Of a DNA stretch of 64,000 nucleotides, positions 52,701 to 64,000 are shown piece by piece. The DNA lies in the NCBI GenBank assembly GCA_034336665.1, contig JAPFBE010000002.1, positions 15,664,906 through 15,728,905 on the forward strand, in the 5' to 3' direction. The notes under the pieces were generated by a model. That model searched no databases, was not told the DNA's origin, and saw only the letters and a program-made list of their open reading frames with translations. The translations under genes were made by a program, and so were the position numbers. Position 1 is the stretch's first letter. Every line of letters starts with the position of its first letter. Source of the DNA: Luscinia megarhynchos (Eukaryota; Chordata; Aves; Passeriformes; Turdidae).

Positions 52701-53804
52701 TTACACCACTGACGGAAGTAATGCTTTTGCTTTCCACATCTTGCCTTGCTCACACCCTTGTATCATCATAGCTCTTTGAGTACTGCTGCTATTCTTGTGT
52801 ATTGCCACTTTCTTCTCTGCCCTACCTCTTTCTTTTCACATCAGCTTTGTAAAGGTGAAAAATTACTATAAGGAGGAATTCATTTCTCTTTCAAATATGT
52901 CCAGACAACTTAAAATCTGCTTCACAAGATGACACAGAAGTTTACCAAACTACATCATTATTTGATCAATAGAAAAAACTGTAGTGCTTTGATAGCATTA
53001 CAAGGGGAATGTCCCCCAGGTTTCAACATGGAGGGCAGAGTCAGACTTCACAGAAAAAATTTTTCCTGGGGAAGCCTTTAGGTTTATGTAGGGACGGTTC
53101 AGAGGATGGCTACATGTGGGATGTGAGGCAGGGATGAAGGAGGTGACAGCTGGGACAGAGGTGTGACTGAAGGCTGCCTTTTGAGCTGGCTGAGGCACTG
53201 ATCCCTTGGTGTAACAGCCTGGACCACGCCTCACTGGCTGTGGATCTGAGTCACACTACCAAATGTGGACAACACAAAGCAGTGAGAAGGGCAAACCTAC
53301 TGACTGGAGTTGTTTTACTCTCAAGTTGCATCTAGGATGACTTTCTAAGCCAGCAGGTCATGGTGACCTGTGCACAAGACATAACTGGTAGAAACTCTAA
53401 AATTTAATGATAAAGCACATTTTTGCTGATGTTTATTTTAAACTTAAAAAATTAGCAGCCTGGGTTACAAAATTTTTAAATTCCTAATAAGCTAAAGTAA
53501 AAAGTAGGTAACAGATTTAAGTGCTCCTGAATTTATGAAGCAGGCTATATTTCTAATATCTGTGAAAGTTTCTAACTTCTGTTGATTTTTACCAGATTTT
53601 GTACTGCTATTGTCAAAAACTTTTAGACTTCAAATTAATGAGGCTTTAAAGCATATGCATAAGTTCTACTGTGATTAAGAAGTAACTTTATTATCTTTAA
53701 TCAATTGCCTTGGTTATTGACAAGGGAAGCAGCAAAATAAATAAAAGATGCACTCAAAGACTGACATATATGTAACAGACATCAACTATGTATTGTGTTA
53801 CCAG

Positions 53805-53855
53805 TGTAAAACAATGATGTTTGTAAAGCAATGATGCTTGTAAAACAATGGCATT
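53805..53855. repeat. Three tandem copies of a 17-bp unit
   Basis: TGTAAAACAATGATGTT, TGTAAAGCAATGATGCT and TGTAAAACAATGGCATT lie head to tail with two to four differences between copies. This is a local minisatellite seed; no protein or RNA role is apparent. Confidence 0.9.
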
Positions 53856-54367
53856 TTGCATAAACAAGACATTACAAACTCAACAAATTAATTATACTGA
53901 ACAAGGAATTATTATCTCTTCTGAGCTGTTTCAAGGGAAAGTGCATTGTTCTGTGGTCATCAGGATCCAAAACCTTTAAATATTTCCTTTTTCCTCAACA
54001 GTTAATGCCAAAGTGACTCAACCAGACAATGGCAACACACAGAGGCACAAACCCACTACATTTCTCCACAGACTGGATGCTTTGCTCTTTTGCAGCCAGT
54101 GACTACAGTCTATTGTTGTGATTTTTGTTTCTATTGCTTTACATTTCTGATTAGTTCTCATTTTTATTTGCTAAGTAACTATCACATGTATCCAACAGAG
54201 AAGGCCAGACCACGGCGAAGTCAAGAGAAGTGTTTAGAGATCTTATTTTGCACAGTCTTGCAATTCAGAACTCTCTATTCCTGGTTCCAAGTGTAACAAT
54301 TATATAATGTCTAGCCACAAAACTATATGGGATGTCAATTTACTATTGTGAAAAGAAGAACACTTAC

Positions 54368-54448
54368 CTTTATCAAAAATTTCTTTCAGCACTCCTCGTT
54401 TTATAAGCTCCTCTCTGCTTTGCCTCATTGACATTTTTCTTTCCAAAG
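54368..54448 (-). CDS. PHACTR1: PHACTR1 exon: N-terminal RPEL motif
   Basis: This 81-nt exon is flanked by acceptor TTGCTTACAG and donor AAAG|GTAAGT. It begins with two bases of a split codon and ends with the first base of another. It encodes [20 protein letters not shown] followed by KEIFDK. The [10 protein letters not shown] core is the N-terminal RPEL repeat, a G-actin binding helix-turn-helix that sits apart from the three C-terminal repeats. Actin binding here is thought to compete with nuclear import through neighbouring basic sequences, but the basic KPWKW-type exon expected just upstream was not found up to position 64000, so that intron is at least 9.5 kb. The match to mammalian PHACTR1 is nearly complete, with conservative changes such as Ile to Met and Tyr to Phe. 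The next exon supplies the two bases that complete the final Asp codon. Confidence 0.95.
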
Positions 54449-57400
54449 CTGTAAGCAAAGGATAAGAGTCAATATAGATAAAAAAGAAGGGAAATTATTG
54501 TTTTAAAAGGCTCTATGCCTTTTAAAGGCATTTTAAAAATGCTCTTTCTCCTCTTCAAGTCAGTGGCAGTTTAGCATCTTGAAATAAAGGCTACTGGTAG
54601 TCCAGAGAATCTGCCTGCTACTGTAGTGTGGCTGTTATTGACAGAAATGGCAGTAGACTGACTGATTGGAGGGCATGTCTGCACACCCATTGCTTGATTT
54701 TGACACATAAACCAAACATTTTTGATTTCTGTGGAGAGTTGGAGACAGCAAAAGGAGAAAAAGGAAATTAGTGCAGAAGCTGGAGAGAGAAAGGTAAGAA
54801 AGAAGGCAACACAAAGGCCCAAACCAAGGAAAGATGTGGCAACAGAACATGGCCATGGACTGTGTCCAGGCTGTGGAAGAGAATGAAAGCCAAGACTTCT
54901 TTGCCACTTGTTCCAGTGAAGGCAGATGAGGGTGTTTGAGACAGGGCAAAATATGAGCTATTTAATAGAGCCTTCTCTTCCCTGGAGGGGTTTTCCGCTA
55001 AAGAGATGTAAAGGAGGGAAACTCCAAGGGAGCCACTGCACTTCTCACCAGATCTGAACAGCTAGATTTCTGTATTGGCTGTTTGGATACCGTAATCACT
55101 GAGGCACAAAACGACAGATAGGAAACACACGTTTCTTTATGCAGTAGTAATTAAAACAATGTCCAATTAACCAAAACACCACAAAGGACACGCATGCAGG
55201 CAGAGCTGAAAGCCAGCGAGCCAGGGGCTCAAGGAGTGATGGGAAGGAGTGGCTGTGACTGAACCTGCTCTGTGAGAAACAAGGCTGTGCCTGCCAAAAA
55301 AGAGGCACAGTCAAGGGCAAATGGCTCCTGCCATATGCTCCACTATCAGACCCAGTGCTGATGCACGCTCACACAAATGAACTGGGACTTAGCATCCTCA
55401 GCCTGCCCAAGGCAGATTTAAAGCAAAAGAGGCTTGGAAACCCTCTCTCCTCCCCTAGAAACAGGAGAGTACCTCTTTGGTACTGCTGTGTGTTGACTAC
55501 TCCCACAGGGACACACATATCTGATGAATTAGCTATGCTTATACAGCACACTGTATAAGCACGCTGTATTTGCTCATTGCAAATCATATGCTGCCAGATA
55601 CTTAGGGCTCAGTATGAACAAGGCCAGCTCTGCTTCACTCTTCTCCACGGGATAAATACAGGCTTCCCTATTTTTAAAATCAGTTTTGAACATGCATTCT
55701 TCAGGACAAAGATGACAAACATGTTCAGCCAGAAGCTAGCTAAAACCCTGCTCTCCCCAGCATGGACCAGAATTAAAGGCAGGTGCCCCTGCTGAAGCAC
55801 AAGACCCCATACCTATTAACCAGCCACATGGTGCAGTTTGATTTTGGAGGTTGTCAATGCAGCAGCCACAGCATTTCCCAGAGTGCCTTAAACCTGTTTG
55901 AAGAAGCACTTTAGGCACCTCAACTGACTTGCAATGAAACACTGATTTCTAAATTTCTAACACACTTTTGAAAAGAAATGCCCAACAATAAAACTCTGGA
56001 GTCACACTGCAGACTGCTCCCCAAGCTGCCTTTTCCCTGTGCTGAAAGGGTCTTGTTTTGGTACAGCATTTAGAACTTGTTCCTCTTCCTCCTTAAGAAT
56101 AGCTGCTCTCAGACCTTCCAGAAAAAGCCAGAACAAGCTGCAGCTAATTCCTGAGCCTTCTCCCACCAAAGAAATTGTTAAAACTCTGACTGGGTTTAAG
56201 GAACAATTTGGAGGATCTCAGCACCTTTTCTAATAGGTCTCAAAAAGTGTAATTTCCTGTTAAAATAAGCAGCAAACTGAATTTACTCTTCAGTGGGAAA
56301 CCAAACTGGGTGAATCAGCAGCAAAGCAGTAGTTTCTGCATATAGACAGCAGCACTGCCCACAGAACAAAGTCAAAGGCAGAACAAAGACACAGGCAAAT
56401 TCTATTTCTGTGCTGACCACAGGGAGCTAAGATCCACATGTTGCACACAAACTCACTGGGTGTCCTGTTTCACCCTCCAGTGAAAGAGCTGGTTATGCAA
56501 GGTAGCAGCATTACAACCAACTTCATGGCTAGGAGGTCCCACCATATTATCATAGTACTGGTAAGAACCACAGTAATTTTTTGCAGGCTGGAGTTAAGGC
56601 TTTTGGGCAATCAGGTGCTAAAATGGACTATCAGGACATTTCAAAGTGCAGGAGTGTCTCTTCCAAACCAGTTGCTGAGGAAGACCCTCTGGTAGTAACC
56701 AAGACTTCTCAAAGTAGTGGACTATTTTTGTAGTCACAGAATTTCAAAGTTAGAATATATATATTTGGAAGACTGAATATGTATGGTCAGATTTCTCAGT
56801 TACGTCCTATTGTAATCTGCTTGTGTTCAAGAATGAAAAAACCCACAATCCTCGAGCTGAAGCTCAGACAAAACCAATTTTTCAGTTCCTAAATCCCTTC
56901 TAAGTAGGTACAAGACTTATAGCATTAATTATTTTCCTACTAAGCCAGTTTAATTAATAAGATATTTAGAGGAAGGGCATGCTGGGCTAAGAGCAGCACT
57001 GAATGATAACAGATGTTATACTAAAACTATGGAACATGCTGCCTTTCTTCAATTCAAATCTTCCTCCCAAACAAGTGTCATGCATTTAAGTGCATAACCT
57101 GTTATGCTACTGCTGATCAGATGGGGAAAAAATATAAGCATTTGGATGCAGAACTCATTAGGATCTAACACCCTGAAGAATGAAATGCTTTACTTGTTCT
57201 GGATTTCTCTGGCTAAGATTGCCAGTTCTTTTATGAAGGATTTTCTTTTCAAGCAGAAAGCTGGTACAAAACAAATTCATTCGCTCTTCACTGAGAAGGA
57301 ATCCATTCACAGCTGAGGATAAATATAAACCTTTGAATTAATCCTTGATTCACAAGAACCATGTAAATTCTGTGATGGGAAAAATCAATTATAATTAATA

Positions 57401-60400
57401 TTTAAGAAAAGATGTACTCCTTCATTAATTATTTTCTTTGGTGATTAACCTCATTTTTTTTTCATTTGTACAACCTTCCAGGAGATTAGAAATAAGCATT
57501 AAGCCCTCTTTATGAGATCTGCTTATGCCAGAAACTAGTTACTGTGACAAATTCACTCCACTCTACAAGAAACTCTCAGTTACTAGTTTACAGAAATGAG
57601 CCTATGCCTATTTTATGGTAGAAGTGTACAGATTCTGCCAGTGTGCTCTGCAGTACGCTGTTCCTTTCATGCTTTGATGAAGAAACAGTGGGAAATGTTT
57701 TTATTAATGTTTCTGAGCTGGTATTTTTGAACTCGTCCCTCAGGAGCAGCACCCCTCTGCTGTTCAAGCAGAGTTTTTCTCTGTGGCAGACCCATTAAGA
57801 TCAGTAAAGCCTTGATAGGGTCAGGAGGAGCTCCTGCCCCTCCACTCTGGAAATCAAACAGAGCTTTGTCTTTATTCCTTTAATAGGCACAGTGCTCCGT
57901 GATGGCAGTGGCTGTGGCTGCTCCTCCAGCTGAGAAGGTGAAGCTCGCTGCTGCCCGTGTGCCAAGCGCTTCTGCTGCTCCATTAACCAGCCAAAGAGGC
58001 ATTTATGCCCTCACACGCACAACCCTTCTCTCCTCCCACCCTTCCCTCCAACACTACAGCACCTCAGATGAACTATTCCAGCCTGCATCTATATGAGACA
58101 ATCATAAATTAATAATAAATATTATTATACAAGATAATAATACAGTGTCTTCCTTTGCAGCAATTGTCATGGTGCTGCCTAACCAAGGGGTGGACTAAAT
58201 AAACAAGTCCTGCCTTTTTCATCTGACAACTGAAACTAAATCCCAGTCTGTGCTGGCCAGTTGGATCTTAACCTTGCTTTTTTCTGAGGTTGTCCTTGGC
58301 TTTTGTTTGAAAAAGCACTGGAGGATGCTTTGCATGAATTCTTCCATTCAAAGGCCATTATAATTTTCATTATGATTTTAGAAAGTAAAGGTCGTTACAG
58401 GATGAAGTTGAGAGCAGAAGTTTTCTAATGCATCAATTATACTTTCAATAGGAATCTGCTTTGCTAATAATTTAGATCTGAATAATTAGAAACACACAAA
58501 CCAATTGCTTTGCACAGTGTTTAGATAAACAACCATCAATGTTTTCTTTAGATTTATAAGAAGAGGTTTTCAAATATGATGGATTATGTATTTAAAAATG
58601 CTACATCATCTTGAAAATTTTCCAACTATGTAGACTTTCTTGGCAATCAAATGGAGTGGGATTCAGCTGATACAAATTTCTACAGTGTGGACTTCTGCCT
58701 TTGACTTGGCCTCCTTATATATTAAGTTTTGGGCATGATTAACCTCAGACGAATGTAAGAATCTAAACAAGATTGAACTGCACCTTGGAAGTGCCTGTTA
58801 GGCTTCACTGACTGTAAAGGAAGCTAAGGGTGAGTAGCTGAGATAAAGATGCATAAAAATAGGGCTGACTATACTCCTGAAATCAAAATTGACTGAAGAG
58901 GGTCGTTTTAAGAAAATAAATGCTGCTATAGAGGAAAGTACTAGATATCACTGAGGAAAATGCAGATGTGTCAACTCACAGAGAGCTCCATTAATTTTGG
59001 GATTGTTTTAATAGCTGTGGCATGACACTCAGCACTGCTGCTGTGAGATTGAGGTATGATCAATGCCAAAACATATCTTGGTTGAAATAACTGTATTGCT
59101 CTGTTCATTGCTAAATATGATTTTTGCTTGGCTTCAAACATGCATAGGTCTCTTGAAGCCTGAGAAAAGTAAAAATATTCCAACAGGTTTCTGAATCTTT
59201 GAGATTTAAAGTTCCTTACAGGAGTTTTGAGTGTCTCTAATATCAGCCTAGGTTTTCCTGCAACAGCACCAACTACATAATCTAAATCAGACAGATTACT
59301 ACCTAGAAAAGATTGGGATCCTCTTTTGGTCTGTGTGACATTCTTATTGTGACTGTAGCCCAGCACTGCCATTCTATGAAATAAAATAATTAAAAGGAGA
59401 AAAATAGGCTGGTATAAAAGGCTAAGCTTGATTTTGAAAAGCATATAGGAGTACCTCTCCAAATCAGCTGACCAAATAAACCCCCTTCAGTGTGTGAATC
59501 ACTTGGAAAACTGTCACATGTGCTATGAGACAAACTAATAACAAAGAAAAACCCCACAGCACTGATGCCACACTAAAGAGTAACCCAAAACACTCTTTAA
59601 GCAAATCAGGATCATCATTATAGAGGTGGAAAAGTGAGGTACAGACAAGCTGAAATAACTTGGCTTGTCACCTGCTACACCAGTAGCAAAGCATTAAAAG
59701 CACCTGTTCTGTGAACAGGGGCCAACACTCTTGGCTAGGATATGACCCTTCTAGAATTAAAATTTGGTACTGTAATCAATGCAAATAAAATAACAGGAAA
59801 AAGAGGCAAAAATAAAATCCCCCCCCTCCCCTAAGTGAATAATTTTATTTTATTTAATTTCCAGTCTAGCATATACAACTGGATTTATTTTAGATTATGA
59901 CTGTGCAAAAGCATAGAGAAGATGATGTCAGGGCATCTTGCTTCCACTCAAATTCAGACCAGATCAAGACAATGATTCCTTTCCAGTTACAAGCACTGGA
60001 CTGGTAGCATGATAAACTTCATTTGTGACAGGTAAGCCTTTGAAATACCACAGTAAAAAGACACACATTCCTTTGAGAGAGCAGGATCAAATCTAAAATT
60101 CCTGGTTACTCACAGGAAGAGTTTAGGAGGTGTAATAGTTGGCACACCTGGTAACTACAGATAAAAATTCAATCATCTCTACCTTACTGATTGAGACAGA
60201 AAGTAAAACTGGGGAAAAAGTTAAAGCAGCCTTAAGAAAACTCTAGACTTGTACTGACCATTACTACATGTAAAGTGCCAGAGGACAGACTTGGGAGGAA
60301 AGTGGATGCAAAGTCAAATCTGCAAATACAGAATTGCAGGAGCTAATCAAAATACTGCAAACCACACTAAGTGAGCTCACAATACAGTAACATAACTCAG

Positions 60401-63400
60401 AAATAGAGCATACAACCAGAAATTCAGCAAACACAAGGAAAGGCAGAGAAATTACATCTGAACAACTTTAGCACAATAGTTCTTAATTCCTTCTGACCCA
60501 AAGAAATCAGAAACCTAATCCAAGAACAGATGGACTGTGTTTTTTTCATACAGAAGGACTAAAAAAATCAATCAAAGAAGGTGTCTTCCTAGGGAAAGAA
60601 CTACACTTCAAGTCAGATCCAAAGAAATCCAACATAATGGATTTCACAGGCCAAGCTGAGCTAGCCTGGTAGAAGATGAATGCATGAAAACAGGAGATAA
60701 TACATGATATCTTGACAAACATAACAAAAGCTGTGTGTTAAAAAAAAAACAACAACCAAAAACCCTAAGAAAGTGGATTTGAAAAGAAAACAAGATTGTA
60801 AACACCTTAAGAAAAATGTTACCACCCTCGGCTGCCCATCTAATGAACAGCACAACAGAACTCCACTGTGTCGGTGAACTGTGATAATCTATCAAAAGGA
60901 TTTTGGAAAGACTTGCATTTTTACACCTTTTATACATAATTGCTTTTCTAGTCACACTTGAGAAGTTAGGGATAAATTCAGAAAGCAGACCAGAATATTG
61001 AAAAAGTGAAGAAAATACATTCCTTCTGTTCTTCCCTCTGAATTGCTGCACAGTGTTTTCATGAGTTCCTAGGTAATACTAGGTCAAGGACTGGAAAGCT
61101 GAGCCACCAACTGGTATTGCTTTCCACAGCTCAATGAAAAAGGAGATTCTGTATCTTAATTAAAGAAATTTGCAACAAGGTAACATAGCATATCTTAACA
61201 TACATCTGTTCTGCAAATACAGTGTGAGTGCAGAGTGGAAAGTCGTAACTTGGCACTCAGAGACCTCTTAATTTAGGCATCAAAAACAGTAGTGAGGGCA
61301 TGGTACTGAATTATTATCAGGCTTTCATCCAAGCAAGATATCAGCCTAGAATAGCCCTTGCTTATGTCCATACTGCTACCAGTAAGTACCCTATGTAGCT
61401 ATAGCTATGTTAAAGCTAAATTGACCATAGTGATACCACCACAATGAGGTTATGTCCAAAGCACCAGCAAAAGGCAGCTGCTGCAATCCTTGTGGTAGGA
61501 GATCCATTTACATTTTCACAAATGATGTTTTCCCCTACAGGCTTCCATGCAACAACAAGCAGAAGTTGTAGTGTCAAGCAAAAACTAAAAATATGGGTTC
61601 TACATGTCAAACCTTTGCAAGTGGACAGATGAGTGATGCCATCTGAAAAAAAAAAGTGGCAACATCAGAAGCAGTTGTCCATCTCAAGGAATGGCTGCTT
61701 TTTACAAGTGGCTTAACTTGCTTTAGGTACTTTGCAGTCTCAGATTTCTGTATGTACACCAGACAAAAACTCAGCTAAAAGCATGTGGGTGAAGAGCTGG
61801 GGTGAGATATCTGCAAGGTGCTCCCTTTACACTGGGAAGATGGTTCTCAGAATGATACTGCAGTAGGGATCTGCAGAGCCATCTGCACCAGGAGAAATGT
61901 CTATTTGCAATACTGCAGTATTCTGCAGCATAATAGTGCCAGGGACCTTCCTCAAAGCAAAAACCACGGTGGGCATCACTTCAGTAAGATAATGACTCCT
62001 GTGACTCTCTGGAGAGTTCTCTCCATGACAGAATTTACACATGGCATATAACTACCGGGCAAGCTGCTGCTTTTGGATTTGCTCCTCATCAGACAACACT
62101 TCCAGATGGCAAAATACAGAGCACAGTTTACATAAAGAAGTCTAGCAGATGTCAGGAAACTGGATTTTCCAGAATAACTTTCAAAGGTGAAGGAATCAGC
62201 TTTCCTGGGAAAAATGGGGGAAAAAATTAGAGATAAAACCAAAAGAGTGGCAGGCTGATGATAAGAAGGCTGAGAGAATGCTTGGACAGACCACCTGAAG
62301 ATGCAACCAAGCTACTGGCCATTATTTGGTCCCCTCATTTGCCAGCTGGGAGGATCACCTTGCTGACAGAAGAGACCTATTCTTGGTAAGACACACAGCA
62401 CAACTCTCTATAGCAGCAGCCAACTGCTGTGTATATTTTTACAGCTTGAGTTCACCTTACAGCTGTAACTTTACAAACATATATTGCCTGGTAGCCACTG
62501 CCAGACAGATGTGTAAATCCAGTGTTTTACTCCCTAACAACATCCTACTTTTTGCTACACTGAAAAAGACCTGCTCAGCTGGATGCTCCGATTTCACCAG
62601 AAAGGGATTTGAGATAATTTTAAATATATTTGCACATTACTCAAACACTGTTGAAGTAAATTACAGTTTTTCACTTACACTGGAATAATTAGCACACCAT
62701 AGCCTCCCAAACTGACACACAAAATAGATGGAGACTTGTTTATCTGTGTCTACATGTACACATTCTAAAAATAAATTATACAAAGCACAGCTTGTGACTA
62801 AGAAATACCTACTTAAATCTGAAGTTGGCTTAGCACCGTTTTAAGAGAGATGTTATGAATATTTCATATATTTCACAGAAACCATCAATACTGTTGTACA
62901 CCCAGAAAATCTTGACTAAGCACACACAAATTAAAAATGCATTTGTTATTGAAATGAACTGGCATCAACCCTTCAACACAGACCTCTGTTAGGAGCCAAA
63001 CAGGAAATCATTCATTTAATGCTTGATTATAGGAACGACTGAATCATAAAGCAACAAACACTTCCTCCAAAATAAGAAGATTCTTGAATTGCAGCTGTCA
63101 CACCATCCAGCAATTATATTTGGATGATATTTCCAGCTTGTGCAATGGCACTAGCTGGCTGGTACATAATGCTGAAAAAACTCCAAAGAGTCTTTAACGC
63201 CAGTGTCTTATCTCCCAAAATAGTGCAGCCTGCTTTCTGGCTTGGTAGCTGATAACAGTTCAAGCTACAGTAAAGGCCCACCATGCAATTTCAGCATGTT
63301 TTACACATTCAGAGTCTTGGTCTGACTTTCTATTGCTTCTTTGGGGTGAAAAGATAACATTTCCAGATGGAGATAAACTTTGCATATTTGCATGGCAGTC

Positions 63401-64000
63401 CTCTGGAATCAACAGACTGAAAAAAGACCAGACTGTGATTTCAGTTGCAGCAACATGAATGCAGAACAGCTTCATGAGAATTTAGCATGCATCATCCTGC
63501 TTGTAGTATGAATTATTCCATTATTTCAATAGGAGATATTTTTTAAAAAGCCATCAATGATGACATTGTTTTATGCCACTTTCCAGCAAATGTTGAAGTT
63601 ATCTGAGAAAATAAAGCATTTTCTCCTCTTATGCTATCTTAATGCTTTTTGGTGTGTGTGCAAAAACACACTTCTGATGCTTGTCTGGGATGGGGAGACA
63701 GTGATGAAGATACAAAACATGTTTAGATGGTAACAGTTTTGAAGTGAAGTACTGATATAAGAAGCAAATTTGAAAAATAATAGGCAGAAAGGACAGTGAA
63801 GTGAAGGAGATACAATTAATACTCTGGACATTTCTTACAATGAAATCACATTATAGATACAGAAAATATTGTCAGTCTCATATCTCAGTATTCCAATATA
63901 AGTGTCTCTGTTTTCCAGAACCTAATACAGTTTTTCTGTTCATTGTGTAGAAAACCAAAGATTGGTAGAATCATATATGATCTAAGGTTAAAACATTGGT
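54449..64000 (-). other. PHACTR1: PHACTR1 intron upstream of the N-terminal RPEL exon (partial)
   Basis: At least 9.55 kb of intron. I looked for the expected preceding exon (basic KFANLGRIFKPWKWRKKK-type coding) on the minus strand and did not see it. The stretch includes a conserved-looking AT-rich block at about 58290-58600, a locally GC-richer block at 57720-58095, and a 163-codon minus-strand open frame at 58971-59462. No transposable element was recognised with confidence. Confidence 0.7.

Larger units (their letters stand above)
49261..54367 (-). other. PHACTR1: PHACTR1 5.1-kb intron
   Basis: Intron between the N-terminal RPEL exon and the linker exon. It contains an LTR-like fragment with a nearby A21 run (49394-49712) and a 17-base tandem repeat (53805-53855). 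An open frame of 103 codons on the minus strand (51228-50917) has no family I recognise. The remainder is AT-rich and without named elements. Confidence 0.75.

Noticed and set aside
54514..54530. CCTTTTAAAGG as a possible SRF CArG box, which would suit an actin-linked gene
   Set aside because: There are seven A/T bases between CC and GG instead of six, so it does not fit the CArG spacing.
54449..64000. Upstream PHACTR1 exon encoding the basic nuclear-import segment
   Set aside because: Looked for on the minus strand by its conserved KPWKWRKKK-type coding and adjoining splice sites; not seen, so it is assumed to lie beyond the window.

Overview
This is a vertebrate, almost certainly avian, genomic window. 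The evidence is sparse coding sequence in long AT-rich introns, GT-AG splicing, several CR1 LINE fragments (one ending in the bird-type CACAGAAT tail repeat) and two LTR pieces that resemble avian endogenous retrovirus LTRs. No bacterial or phage gene organisation is present. I cannot name the species.

Essentially the whole window is the middle of one gene on the minus strand, PHACTR1 (phosphatase and actin regulator 1). Seven coding exons can be placed to the base from protein similarity, splice signals and reading-frame continuity. In transcription order they are 54448-54368 (N-terminal RPEL), 49260-49081, 48062-47856 (a phase-neutral 69-codon proline-rich exon, probably a cassette), 37645-37318, 29872-29664 (ends in an acidic tract), 28165-28009 (first repeat of the C-terminal RPEL cluster) and 1444-1389 (second repeat of that cluster). 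They join in frame into 406 codons, or 337 without the cassette. The start codon, the basic/NLS exons before the N-terminal RPEL, the last RPEL repeat, the PP1-binding C-terminus and both UTRs are not seen and should lie outside the window.

Layout by region: 1-1388 is intron after the RPEL2 exon. 1445-28008 is a 26.6-kb intron holding four of the five CR1 fragments, including two abutting same-orientation copies at 14.56-16.79 kb, and a short CpG-rich block near 22.1 kb. 28.0-29.9 kb holds two close exons. 29.9-37.3 kb is intron. 37646-47855 holds a solo-LTR-like element (about 39.28-39.86 kb) and an old CR1 (42.5-42.97 kb). 47.9-49.3 kb holds the cassette and its upstream neighbour. 49261-54367 holds an LTR-like fragment ending near a 21-base A run. 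54449-64000 is intron with no exon recognised.

PHACTR1 binds G-actin through RPEL motifs and PP1 through its C-terminus, so this window carries most of the actin-sensing part and the variable linker. I found no new multi-gene system. The best leads are the cassette exon with two downstream UGCAUG motifs, a CpG-rich candidate regulatory block, a diverged dispersed repeat pair and the LTR insertions.
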